From assembly GCA_038727705.1 (NCBI GenBank), contig JAVYVJ010000002.1, forward strand, positions 295,051 to 359,050: a stretch of DNA of 64,000 nucleotides, written 5' to 3'. The notes beneath the pieces are model-generated. The model was not told the DNA's origin. It made no database searches and saw nothing but the letters and a program-made list of their open reading frames with translations. A program made the position numbers and the translations under genes. Below are positions 41,887 through 49,705 of this stretch, piece by piece. The first letter of the stretch is position 1, and each line of letters opens with the position of its first letter. Source of the stretch: Zestosphaera sp. Lineage in GTDB: Archaea; Thermoproteota; Thermoprotei_A; Sulfolobales; NBVN01.

Positions 41887-42603
41887 CTACAGAGAAAGGG
41901 CAGCTATGAGGTTGTAGAGCATTTTGGAGGTCAGTGCTGAGACAGCTGGTAGGAGAAAGATAGCGTCTCTAAAGCCGTAGCCGCCTATGACGACTGACTT
42001 GCTCTTGAAGAGTGCGGTGAGCCTGAGGTTTATCAGATCTATACCCACTGAAGCCGCGAGGACGCTGGTTGAGTAAGCCGTCAGGAAGAGGGCTTCCGCA
42101 TTCAGTTTGAGGTGGGTCCCCAAGGCAAGTGCAACGGCCGTGGTCACCGCTATACTTGACGCCACCGATATGAAAACCCCCTTCTCAGACACTATCCTGG
42201 AGAGCCTGTTGTAGGTTGCGGTTAAGAATAGGAGCACTGACGTGTAGGTCGTGACCGGCACTAACGAGCGGTAGATCAGGTATGTAAGTGCTGCCAGAGA
42301 CAGGGCGACGGGCACCACAAACCCGGCAAGGTTGACGTAGACCCTCGGCTTGAAGGTCGCCCTCAACCTAACCCTCTGAAGTATTGTGAATCCGCCGAAG
42401 CTGATGCTGACCAGCTTATACAGGTCGCCGGCAACGCTCCTGCTCAACATGAAGAACCGCACTCCGGAGCCGCTGTAGACAGCTAGGGTTGAGATGAGGG
42501 AGAGGTAGAGGGAGGCATCACTACTCAGTCCGGCCCACACGCAGAACTCGTAGAAGGTAAGCAGGGCTATCATCGAGCACGTGATCTCCTTAATCCGCAC
42601 CAC
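41887..42603 (-). CDS. DUF1614-like membrane protein
   Basis: A 238-residue protein with about seven hydrophobic helices. The end, ASVGIDLINLRL followed by SVVIGGYGFRDAIFLLPAV, resembles the DUF1614 family signature (an Asp-rich cap followed by GGxGxxDxIFL). Function in the family is unknown. It has its own promoter side (TATA-like ATATATTCGG near 42605) and no clear partner. Confidence 0.6.
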   Translation of the reverse strand: MVRIKEITCSMIALLTFYEFCVWAGLSSDASLYLSLISTLAVYSGSGVRFFMLSRSVAGDLYKLVSISFGGFTILQRVRLRATFKPRVYVNLAGFVVPVALSLAALTYLIYRSLVPVTTYTSVLLFLTATYNRLSRIVSEKGVFISVASSIAVTTAVALALGTHLKLNAEALFLTAYSTSVLAASVGIDLINLRLTALFKSKSVVIGGYGFRDAIFLLPAVSALTSKMLYNLIAALSL

Positions 42604-42754
42604 CGAATATATGCTTGCAGAGTCATTAGTTTTAAGACCTAACCCATAGCGAGAGAAGGACTCCGGCCGCCCTGCAGGTAAATCGTGGGAACCCGTGCAT
42701 GTGATGGTGATCGGCGAACTTCCTGAAGGGGGTCTTAGCCCTTCGGAGCGAGGG

Positions 42755-42802
42755 TCAGTGAGACGGTCACGTTCCCCATTACTTTGGACGGCCAGTCATC
42801 AC
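42755..42802 (-). ncRNA. Possible C/D box guide RNA
   Basis: The minus strand has a perfect C box GTGATGA (42802-42796) and a D box CTGA (42758-42755) 37 nt apart, the usual archaeal spacing. Flanking GAG and CTC could pair. The internal D' and C' boxes are weak, so this is only a candidate. The rest of the 262-bp gap holds a small hairpin (GAAGGG/CCCTTC near 42725-42742) and the promoter of the next gene. Confidence 0.3.
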
Positions 42803-42865
42803 TCGAGCCTGCGGTGCTGCCGAAGTTTTTATTTGCTGTGCTTCCTTAGCTTTAGGGGTTTAGGG

Positions 42866-43714
42866 GTGGCGGCAGTTCTGCGCGGCCTAGTAGACTCTGT
42901 CGATATGGCGGTGTATTCCTACGTCAAGCCCGGAGCGCCGCACAGATATTCCGTTAGGTTCAGGGATTTACGTCCATTTATAGCCACCTTAACTTCAGCG
43001 CTGAGACACTACATGAGGTCTATCGAGTTAGGGGTTAGTGTGGCTACAGGCGCTATGGGCTTAGTTGACGTCAACGTGGGGTCCTTGATAAGGGATTCGA
43101 TCCAGGATAACATCGCGTTCTTGGGGAGGGCGCCGTTGCCTGAGTTACACGTGTTTCTGGTCCCAGCATGTGTGGCCTCATCATATACCCTGAAACTTAA
43201 GGAGCGCTTCACACTACAGACGTTCTTAAGCGCTAGGAGATCCCTCCTCATCTACAGCAAGCCGCAGGAGGTCGTCAAGGTCTACGAGGCCTTCAGGAAC
43301 GCCGGCGGGGACTTGGGGAGGGCCCTCTACGAGTCAGGCGTTACCTCAACTAAGATATCCTCCGAATCCCTCACGCTGGAGGAGTTCCTGAACATCCTGG
43401 GCAACCGCTATAGGTACATAGGATTCACGTCATCCAGGTACCACGCAGTAGTTGAGGCTTCCAACGAGTTCATCAAGGAGTATGAGAGGGAGAGCGACTG
43501 GAACTCGGCGGCCCTCACATCCTACTCGGTACTGCTGAACGCTCTGGGCAGCGATGTTAAGCCTCCCTTGAGACAGAGAAGCAAGGACGAGTTCAAGAAG
43601 GCCCTTGAGTTGGACGCCGAGCTGGGTAGCAGGAACGTGGACTACACACCGCTAATACCCGCCCTAGCCGAGTCGATCCTAATAGGTCTCCTATCAATAT
43701 ACCCGCCGAAGTGA
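42866..43714 (+). CDS. CitG-like triphosphoribosyl-dephospho-CoA synthase family protein
   Basis: About 282 residues from GTG 42866, chosen because a TATA-like GTTTTTATTTG lies about 35 bp upstream and earlier in-frame codons encode unlikely sequence. The KPGAPHRY motif and the following FRDLRPFIATLTSALRH match the KPGNVHR...F region of CitG/MdcB-type enzymes, which make the prosthetic group of citrate or malonate lyases. No such lyase genes are nearby. Archaeal members have unknown roles, possibly with another nucleotide substrate. Confidence 0.75.
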   Translation: MAAVLRGLVDSVDMAVYSYVKPGAPHRYSVRFRDLRPFIATLTSALRHYMRSIELGVSVATGAMGLVDVNVGSLIRDSIQDNIAFLGRAPLPELHVFLVPACVASSYTLKLKERFTLQTFLSARRSLLIYSKPQEVVKVYEAFRNAGGDLGRALYESGVTSTKISSESLTLEEFLNILGNRYRYIGFTSSRYHAVVEASNEFIKEYERESDWNSAALTSYSVLLNALGSDVKPPLRQRSKDEFKKALELDAELGSRNVDYTPLIPALAESILIGLLSIYPPK

Positions 43715-43740
43715 GATCACCCCCGGGACTATGAGTGTGG

Positions 43741-43827
43741 TAGCCGGGCGGGGATTCGAACCCCGGTCACGGGGGCGCTCCCCAGAGGACCAGAGCCCCG
43801 CATCCTTGGCCGCTAGACGACCCGGCT
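43741..43827 (-). tRNA. tRNA-Gln (anticodon CUG) with 14-nt intron
   Basis: Acceptor AGCCGGG/CCCGGCT, D-arm GTCTAGCGGCCAAGGAT, anticodon stem CGGGG/CCCCG and T-arm GGTTCGAATCC are all present; CCA is encoded at 43738-43740. The loop is 21 nt, so a 14-nt intron at 43776-43789 interrupts it after position 37, the canonical archaeal site. It lies 7 nt after tRNA-Met on the same strand. Confidence 0.95.
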
Positions 43828-43834
43828 ACACTGG

Positions 43835-43921
43835 TGCCGCCGCGGGGATTCGAACCCCGGACCTCCGGATGTCCCAGACGACCGTATGAGTCCGGCGCTC
43901 TGCCCGCTAAGCTACGGCGGC
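43835..43921 (-). tRNA. Elongator tRNA-Met (anticodon CAU) with 14-nt intron
   Basis: Acceptor GCCGCCG/CGGCGGC, D-arm GCTTAGCGGGCAGAGC, anticodon stem CCGGA/TCCGG and T-arm GGTTCGAATCC are present; CCA is encoded at 43832-43834. A 14-nt intron (43871-43884) follows position 37. The TATA-like TTTTTAAGG at about 43950-43958 can start a transcript for both tRNAs. Confidence 0.95.
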
Positions 43922-44006
43922 ACCAATAAACTACTACATAACCCGCCTTAAAAACTTGCTCACTTCAATTCACGCTAACGCCTGGAACGCTACTGCATGT
44001 GTAGGA

Positions 44007-44137
44007 AGTGGCGGGATCCCGGTTTGGGAGGGCTGCGGGGCCTCGCGGACCCCACTGCCCTCTCAACGCGGCCAGCTTAACTTCCGGGATCTGACGAGTC
44101 CGGGTGTTTCCTGACCGCTATGACCGGGACCGCCACT
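44007..44137 (-). rRNA. rrf: 5S ribosomal RNA
   Basis: The minus strand shows the 5S signatures GGTCATAGCGGTCAGG, CACCCGGACTCGTC and CCCGGAAGTTAAGC. The ends pair as AGTGGCGG-TCCCGGT with ACCGGGA-TC-CCGCCACT, forming helix I with a small bulge, and the total is 131 nt. A TATA box, CTTAAAAAC at about 44157-44165, sits about 25 bp upstream. It stands apart from any 16S/23S genes in this window and directly upstream of the tRNA-Met/tRNA-Gln pair. Confidence 0.95.
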
Positions 44138-44231
44138 AATTCTTGTTGGAAGAGGGTTTTTAAGTCTTATAGCCTCCTGAGTGTGTTGTTGGACGCGCAA
44201 CTTAATTAACGCCTTAACCTAGGTCTCTCGG

Positions 44232-45035
44232 GTGCTTGGAGTGCGGTTCGGGTTCGTGTTGTCCGTATTACTGTGTGTGTTTATCGTCCTGTACGTAGTC
44301 ACCTCTTTATTTAGTTTAAACCGGGATTTAAGTGGTGTAGTGATTGTGGGCGGTGAGGTCCTTCTTCCCCTGCCTGATAAAGTGACTACAGTCTCTGTTG
44401 AGGAGGCCATACTCCTGAGGAAGAGTGTTAGAGAGTGGGCTGATACCCCGATAAGTATCGAGCACCTCTCACTCCTCCTCTGGGCTTCTCAGGGGGTTGT
44501 GGAGGAGGTTGACGGCTGGCTTAGGAGGGCTGCCCCGAGCGCTGGAGCCACGTACCCCCTCGAAATATACGTGGTTGTCGGCACGGAGGGGGTCTACTTA
44601 GGTGATGGAGGCTACTTAGCTGCTGGAGTGTATAAGTATGATTACCGGAGGAACTCCGTGAGAATCGTCAGGGAGGGTGATGTGAGGAGAGAGCTGTGGG
44701 AGGCAACCCTAAGGCAGGACTGGGTTAGGGACGCACCGGTGAGCGTGGTCGTGTGTGCCGTGTATGAGAGAACCACGTGGAGGTATGGTGAGAGAGGCGT
44801 CAGATATGTTCACATGGAGGCCGGGCACGTCGGTCAGAACATATACCTGATGTCAGTAGCGCTGGGTTTGGGGACTGTAGCGATAGGTGCCTTTCACGAC
44901 GAGGATGTGGCTGAGGTTATTAGGGCCCAGCGTAACGAGCACCCCATCTATGTGTTTCCCGTAGGGGTCCCACAGACACAGCATTTCATGAGCTTTAAAG
45001 ATCTTCAAGACCTATACTCAAGGTTGAGGGGATGA
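44232..45035 (+). CDS. SagB-type nitroreductase with N-terminal membrane anchor
   Basis: A 267-residue FMN oxidoreductase of the nitroreductase/SagB-ThcOx group. A membrane helix (about 5-28) precedes the domain. RKSVREW (phosphate/FMN-binding Arg), LLLWASQGV, RAAPSAGATYPLEIYVVV, HVGQNIYLMSVALGLGTVAIG and the C-terminal hydrophobic PVGVP are SagB-like. Such enzymes oxidise heterocycles in peptide synthesis or reduce unknown substrates. No peptide precursor or cyclodehydratase is nearby. The 4-bp ATGA overlap with the next gene implies a membrane redox pair. Confidence 0.88.
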   Translation: MLGVRFGFVLSVLLCVFIVLYVVTSLFSLNRDLSGVVIVGGEVLLPLPDKVTTVSVEEAILLRKSVREWADTPISIEHLSLLLWASQGVVEEVDGWLRRAAPSAGATYPLEIYVVVGTEGVYLGDGGYLAAGVYKYDYRRNSVRIVREGDVRRELWEATLRQDWVRDAPVSVVVCAVYERTTWRYGERGVRYVHMEAGHVGQNIYLMSVALGLGTVAIGAFHDEDVAEVIRAQRNEHPIYVFPVGVPQTQHFMSFKDLQDLYSRLRG

Positions 45036-45385
45036 GCAGAGCTAGGAAAATCCATAGGTGCCTTAAGATAGTCGAGTACACCTCACTACCGCTGACTCTA
45101 CTCCTCCTGATCTACGTGCTGAGCGGCTACGGAACTGTCTCACCGGTTCCCGGCGTGATCGGGTTCACGTACCCCACATCGGTCAGGATACACACGTTGC
45201 CGTTACTGAGGTATTTGACGGCGGCGATTGCGGCGTTACATCTCTACGGCGGTGCTGTGGTGCTTGCGCACAGACGCGTAAGGAATGCGATACTCGTGAG
45301 GGTTATTGAGGTCGTCGGCCTAGCGCTCGCCCTGCTTACGGTGGCCCTCGCCACGATAAGTGAGATATACATGATACTCAGCTGA
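45032..45385 (+). CDS. Small multi-helix membrane protein, possible b-type haem partner
   Basis: A 117-residue protein with about three or four membrane helices. Histidines sit near helix ends (RIHTLPLLRYLTAA and ALHLYGGAVV), spaced as in small cytochrome b-like or DUF4405-type proteins, so haem binding is possible but not shown. It overlaps the nitroreductase gene and probably delivers electrons to it or anchors it. Confidence 0.7.
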   Translation: MSRARKIHRCLKIVEYTSLPLTLLLLIYVLSGYGTVSPVPGVIGFTYPTSVRIHTLPLLRYLTAAIAALHLYGGAVVLAHRRVRNAILVRVIEVVGLALALLTVALATISEIYMILS

Positions 45386-45770
45386 CCGTTTTTCGGTGGG
45401 TGGTGTTTCATCGCCCACCATGGTTCTGCGTTTAACCCCAACGTAGCCTACCTCTCAACGACCTCCTCCCCAGCCCCGCCTACGGGAGCGGAGCAACGAG
45501 GAGAGCAGTCCGCACTCTCCCGCGTTAAGGTTTCAATTCCCAAGTGCTTGTGTAGCACACTTACACCTTATTCTCAACTAATAGGTTGGGCGTGTTCAGT
45601 GGCTTTTGCTGCAAGCCCCTTCACCGTTGGGCTGATCGTGCTCGTCATCGGCGTTGCGGTTGTGCTGCCCGAAGTTTTCCTAGCCTACGACACCTACAAC
45701 AACTACAGACCCCCTTCTGCCCGTAGGTAGTGACTTACAGTCTTCGGTAACGAAAACTGTCCACGACTGT
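45386..45770. other. Intergenic stretch with hairpin and a doubtful small membrane ORF
   Basis: A hairpin at 45483-45522 pairs CGGGAGCGGA with TCCGC and TCCCG. A 60-codon frame at 45548-45730 encodes a hydrophobic helix (VGLIVLVIGVAVVLPEVFL), but no promoter or relative is evident. The stretch lies just downstream of the tnpB-like C-terminal fragment and may include the old element's right end. Confidence 0.35.
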
Positions 45771-45950
45771 CTACGAGCTACTCAATCTAGTCATTAAGCT
45801 ATGCTTCCTCGGCGCGATGATTCGGGCTGGCTCGATAATCCTGGGGGGTTGTGAATGTTCTTTTTTGTCTTGAATGTATTTGAGCGCTGTGAGGTATGCT
45901 GACGCTGTGTGTCTATCTAAACCATACTTCTTCATTACAACTAGGGAGTG
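45771..45950 (-). pseudogene. TnpB-like gene, C-terminal fragment (interrupted by IS607)
   Basis: The minus strand encodes HSLVVMKKYGLDRHTASAYL followed by TALKYIQ, the tail of the same tnpB-like protein whose front half lies beyond the IS607 element. Removing the element and one GTG core joins the halves through a shared His codon in the same frame. The last 30 residues look like run-on sequence. Confidence 0.75.
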
Positions 45951-46015
45951 CAACTGTTTTGATGTGTTAGGTTTATAAAGGTTTTTGTAGGATTTTTTAT
46001 GTTGGTGTAGGTTGT

Positions 46016-46648
46016 TTGGAGAGGTACTACTCTACTAGGGAGGTCTGCGGGATTCTCGGAGTAACCAATAGGACTTTGAGGAGGTGGATTAGTGAGGGGA
46101 GGATTAAAGCTGTCAACGTCTACGGTAGGTGGAGGATTCCCGAGAGCGAGGTTAAGAGACTTCTCGGTCAACCAGTTGAAGAGTTTAAGGAGGTTAAGCT
46201 CCTCAGAGCAGTTGTGTATGGACGTGTGAGTGGCTCTAACCAGAAGAGGGAGCTCGAGAACCAGGTGGATGCATTGAAGAAGTACGTTGAGCAAAACGGT
46301 TGGAGGCTCGTAGCAGTAGTAACGGATGTTGCCAGCGGGTTGAACGAGGATAGGAGGGGACTGAGGAAGGTTCTTGATATGGCTAAGAAGCATGAGTTCG
46401 ACGTCCTGGTTGTTGCCTACAGGGATAGGTTAACAAGGTTTGGCTTCACATACCTACAGGAGCTGTTCAAAGCTTACGGTGTAGATGTGGTTGCTGTCTT
46501 TCAGGAGGAGCCGAAGGACTACATGCAAGAACTCGTTGAGGACATGGTCGAAATAGTAACGTCATTTGCGGCGAGGATATACGGTAAGAGGAGCCATAAG
46601 TACGAGAAGCTGGTGAAGTGTGTTGAAGAATCAACTAGAGAGCCTTGA
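46016..46648 (+). CDS. tnpA: IS607 serine recombinase TnpA
   Basis: A 210-residue transposase: an N-terminal MerR-like helix-turn-helix (YYSTREVCGILGVTNRTLRR), then a small serine recombinase domain with catalytic Ser72 in VVYGRVSGSN and the conserved AYRDRLTRFG. It moves the element by strand exchange at a short core, here GTG. The frame is intact and of normal length for the family. It overlaps tnpB by 29 bp. The TTG start is the first in frame after an AT-rich promoter. Confidence 0.95.
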   Translation: MERYYSTREVCGILGVTNRTLRRWISEGRIKAVNVYGRWRIPESEVKRLLGQPVEEFKEVKLLRAVVYGRVSGSNQKRELENQVDALKKYVEQNGWRLVAVVTDVASGLNEDRRGLRKVLDMAKKHEFDVLVVAYRDRLTRFGFTYLQELFKAYGVDVVAVFQEEPKDYMQELVEDMVEIVTSFAARIYGKRSHKYEKLVKCVEESTREP

Positions 46649-47891
46649 GAGAACGGTTCTACTGGTATCACCGAAGCTCACGAGCAGGAAGCTTACTGCT
46701 CTCAGCTACGTCTATGAAGCCTATGGAGAAATACTGAGAGAAGCACTAGACTACATGTACTCTAAGAACGTAGCCTCATGGGTGAAAGCGAAGAAAGAGC
46801 TCTACAGGTACTTCAGGGAAAAGTACTCGGAGTTACCATCGCACTACATTCATGAAGCAATACGTGATGCATCCACCAGGTTGAAGTCTTTCCTCAAGCT
46901 GGAGAAGAAAGGTCTTGCTTACACGGACAAGCCAGAGGTGAGAACGTGGAGTGTTGGCTGTGATAACCAGATGTGGAAGCTTACTCTGCAGGGAGTTTCA
47001 ATAGCCACTCATACGGGATGGGTAAAAGTACCGTTGCTACTCCACAAGCAGTTCTACAGGTATTGGAATAATGGTTGGAGTCTTAGAAGCTCATGTAGGT
47101 GGAAGCTGGTGAATGGGAGACTAAAGCTCTACGTAGTGTTCTCCAAGAGCATGGAGACCAGAGTAAGCTACAGCAAGGTAGTTGGTATTGATATAAACGA
47201 GAACAACGTAACGCTCTTCATACTCCCCGACAACAAAGCAGTAACAGCTGTAACCAACCACAGCAGGATTGTCCTGGGCTACGCCTACAGGAGGAGAGTT
47301 CTCCAGGAAAAGCATGGAAACAACACGAGGTCTCTCAGGATAGCTTTTAGGAAGCTACGGGAGAAGCACGTTAAAAGAGACTTGAGGAACAAGGTTGCAT
47401 CCTTCGTGGTTAAGGTAGCTAGGGAGGAGAGAGCTGTTGTTGTTCTGGAGAAGCTTCCCAAGAGGTTTCAGGATAGAGCACTAGAGAAGAACGGGCTGAA
47501 GTCGCTGAATGCACATAGGCTTAAGCAATCAGCCATCAGAGGCATCCAGAAGCAGGTAGTGGAGAAAGCACTAGAGCATGGTGTAAGAGTAGAGCTCGTA
47601 GACCCGAAAAACACGTCCAGAAGGTGCCCTATGTGTGGCTCCAGCCTAGTTCCAGTGACGGGCAATGCCCAGAGGAGGGGCTGGAGCCCTAGGTTCGTGA
47701 AGTGCACGAGGTGCGGTTTCACCCATGACAGAGACGTAATAGGAGCATGGAACATAGCTCTGAAGCTAAATGTGAGCCCCGTGCCGTTGGGCTCGAACGG
47801 TGCCCATGACCCCTGCGTGGAGTGGTCAGTGACCACGGTGAACCGCAGGGTTGAGGCACAACCCGCCCTAGGAGAGCCTACAAAAACCTAG
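46620..47891 (+). CDS. tnpB: TnpB RNA-guided nuclease
   Basis: A 423-residue TnpB with an intact RuvC triad: Asp in VVGIDINENN (about 189), Glu in VVLEKLPKRF (about 276) and Asp in GFTHDRDVIGAWN (about 370). A four-Cys zinc ribbon, CPMCGSS with CTRCG, lies between. TnpB proteins use an omega RNA from the element's right end to cut empty donor sites, helping the element persist. The GTG start lies within the end of tnpA. Nothing in the frame looks broken. Confidence 0.95.
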   Translation: MLKNQLESLERTVLLVSPKLTSRKLTALSYVYEAYGEILREALDYMYSKNVASWVKAKKELYRYFREKYSELPSHYIHEAIRDASTRLKSFLKLEKKGLAYTDKPEVRTWSVGCDNQMWKLTLQGVSIATHTGWVKVPLLLHKQFYRYWNNGWSLRSSCRWKLVNGRLKLYVVFSKSMETRVSYSKVVGIDINENNVTLFILPDNKAVTAVTNHSRIVLGYAYRRRVLQEKHGNNTRSLRIAFRKLREKHVKRDLRNKVASFVVKVAREERAVVVLEKLPKRFQDRALEKNGLKSLNAHRLKQSAIRGIQKQVVEKALEHGVRVELVDPKNTSRRCPMCGSSLVPVTGNAQRRGWSPRFVKCTRCGFTHDRDVIGAWNIALKLNVSPVPLGSNGAHDPCVEWSVTTVNRRVEAQPALGEPTKT

Positions 47892-47902
47892 AGCGGGAAA
47901 CG
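47822..47902 (+). ncRNA. Candidate omega RNA scaffold at the IS607 right end
   Basis: Three helices are packed at the tnpB 3' end: GTGGTCA/TGACCAC (47822-47836), GGGTT/AACCC (47848-47864) and CCCGC-CTAG/CTAG-GCGGG (47862-47897). In other TnpB systems the guide RNA scaffold overlaps this position and the guide is the flank beyond the element end. Confidence 0.4.
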
Positions 47903-47905
47903 GTG

Positions 47906-48377
47906 GATGGGTGAGCTTGTGGTTCCCCTGGGATCCGCTAGAACAGGCTTCAACCCGTATCTCAGGCTCATGGTTACTGCGTGGGTTAGTAGTCGTCTCT
48001 TCGCGAACCTGGACATCTTCCTGTTGGCTGTAGGTGATCTAGTAAATTTTCTCCGCTTAACTTTACTGAGGCCCTCGAACACAGCTGCACCAACTCCATG
48101 GCGGTACGCGTACTCAACTAGCTTAGAGAGCTTGAAGCCTAACAACCTTAGCCTTGTTTCTCGGATAACCAGGTGATGTCACTTCGTGGACCACTCTGTT
48201 CTCGTATCCGCTGTTCTTCCATACTCATCCACTACCACCATGTCTATCCTGTCGCTGTTAACGTCGAAGCCTGCAATTAAATTCCCTCTAGCTTCACCGC
48301 GCTTGAAGTACTTCAAGTAGAGCTCTACGGGCACTGATAAGTGGAGGTAGACTTTACAGGGGTGAAGGGTGAACTAT
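47906..48377 (-). pseudogene. TnpB-like gene, N-terminal fragment with in-frame stop
   Basis: The minus strand reads LYLKYFKRGEARGNLIAGFD with VNSDRIDMVVVDEYGRTADT (RuvC-I Asp), then a TGA at 48181-48179, then LVEYAYRHGVGAAVFEGL and PTANRKMSRFAKRRLLTHAV, ending PRGTTSSPIH at the IS607 border. The missing Cys zinc ribbon sets it apart from the IS607 TnpB, so it belongs to another tnpB-like group. The true start is lost upstream. Confidence 0.75.
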
Positions 48378-48400
48378 AAAAACATGAACTCGGTTTTGAT

Positions 48401-49705
48401 TTGGTGCTGATCCTGGGTAATGAATTACCGTCCATAGAGGAGATATACGCAGCCGCTCAGAAGAGCAAGTTCCTCAACGATCCACACGTTAAGAGGTTGT
48501 GGGAGCTCTCAGGTGATGTGGGACTCTTCAGCAAGTCCCCCGAGTACCTCAGGAGTCTGAGGGAATCACTGCTCAGAGACTCTCTAAAGTTCTTCGTGAG
48601 GCACAGCGACTTCTACGCGGAGCTCCTGGAGAGGCTCGAGATAGATCCCGGGAGCGCCGGGCTGGAAGACCTGGCCAAGCTCGCAGTCCCGTCCGATATG
48701 ATGAGGGGTGAGGGGTACAGGAAGTTCCTTATAAGCGACCTCGATGAGGGCGGCGTCGTGTTCTCCTCAAGTGGAACCACCAACAACACTCCAGTGAGGG
48801 TGTACAGGAGTCACCTGGAGCTGGCCATGATGACTAGGGCAAACACCAACCTGTTTGAGTACGTCTACGGCGGCTTACTGGAGGAGGGGAAAGGCCTGGC
48901 GCTCTTCCTCGCCGCCAAAGAGTTGAGAAACGCGCTTAACTTCGTAGCGTTCGTGGACCTGGCCCTCCAGGGTAAGAGGATAAGGCTCCTCTACGGAATG
49001 GATCTAGTCAGCACAACGTCCAGCGGCGGGTCGCAATGGCAGAAGCTAGTCCCTAATAAGAAGGCAATCATGGAGTTCCTCAAGAGTAAGGAGGAGCCTA
49101 AGCTCCTCTTCACAGCCCCTGCAGGAGTGCACCTACTTACTCAACAGTTCGAGGGGATGAACGCGCTTAAGAAAGCCCTCAGCAAGCTCGTTACCGGAGT
49201 ACCCCCCGTAGACCTGGGTTCTGGGGGAGTTATAGTCACTGGCGGGGGTAGTAAGGGGTTCACCGACCTACCTCCCTACGATGCCATAGTCGAGAACGCG
49301 AGGAAGTACTTCAAGGCGAGGGATAGGGAGGGGAGGGAGGTCCCCACGCCCTTCATGGACGTGTTGGGAATGACCGAGACCCTTACGGCGCTCATCGACC
49401 GGCACGGAGTCATGAACAAAATCCCGCACCCACTGCAAGAGGCATTCCTCCTGGATCCGAGGACATATGAGGTGATCGAGGAGCCCGGGAGGGAGGGGGT
49501 TCTAGGCATTTACGACCCCCTCGCTGTCTCATGGCTTGAAGTCTTCCTCCCTGGAGATGTGATGAAGTCCGTTGAGTCAGAGAGGTATTACGGTAGGGAG
49601 TACGTATACTTGAGGAGGCTCACTAAGGACGAGGGCTGGGATCTTCAGAGGGCGTGCGGCGGGACTCTCGAGGAGTTGATGCGTGGGAGGATCGTGAAGC
49701 AATGA
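48401..49705 (+). CDS. luxE: LuxE-like acyl-protein synthetase
   Basis: A 434-residue member of the LuxE branch of acyl-activating enzymes. The phosphate loop is VVFSSSGTTNNTP (about 125-137) and the adenylate region is DVLGMTETL (about 324). LuxE proteins activate a fatty acid with ATP and pass it to a reductase. LuxC follows with a 4-bp ATGA overlap. TATA box CTATAAAAAC (48374-48383) predicts a leaderless start at TTG 48401 or GTG 48404. The partner gene makes the assignment strong. The acid used is unknown. Confidence 0.85.
   Translation: MVLILGNELPSIEEIYAAAQKSKFLNDPHVKRLWELSGDVGLFSKSPEYLRSLRESLLRDSLKFFVRHSDFYAELLERLEIDPGSAGLEDLAKLAVPSDMMRGEGYRKFLISDLDEGGVVFSSSGTTNNTPVRVYRSHLELAMMTRANTNLFEYVYGGLLEEGKGLALFLAAKELRNALNFVAFVDLALQGKRIRLLYGMDLVSTTSSGGSQWQKLVPNKKAIMEFLKSKEEPKLLFTAPAGVHLLTQQFEGMNALKKALSKLVTGVPPVDLGSGGVIVTGGGSKGFTDLPPYDAIVENARKYFKARDREGREVPTPFMDVLGMTETLTALIDRHGVMNKIPHPLQEAFLLDPRTYEVIEEPGREGVLGIYDPLAVSWLEVFLPGDVMKSVESERYYGREYVYLRRLTKDEGWDLQRACGGTLEELMRGRIVKQ

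Larger units (their letters stand above)
45951..47905. mobile_element. IS607-family insertion sequence (tnpA-tnpB)
   Basis: The borders are read from the interrupted gene: the trinucleotide GTG occurs at 45948-45950 and again at 47903-47905, and the flanks join in frame. The element is about 1.95 kb. A perfect 13-bp inverted repeat (AGGTTTTTGTAGG at 45979-45991 and its complement at 47877-47889) lies near both ends and may bind TnpA. Both genes are full length, so the element may be active. Confidence 0.88.

Noticed and set aside
42695..42865. A longer N-terminus for the CitG-like protein
   Set aside because: The extra 57 codons encode Ser/Arg-rich sequence upstream of the likely TATA box, so GTG 42866 is more probable.
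44007..44137. A highly structured 131-nt region that first looked like a new non-coding RNA
   Set aside because: On the minus strand it carries 5S rRNA signatures (GGTCATAGCGGTCAGG, CCCGGAAGTTAAGC), so it is ordinary 5S rRNA.
45525..45541. A CRISPR-repeat-like GTTTCAATTCCC
   Set aside because: It occurs once, with no repeat array or cas genes in the window.
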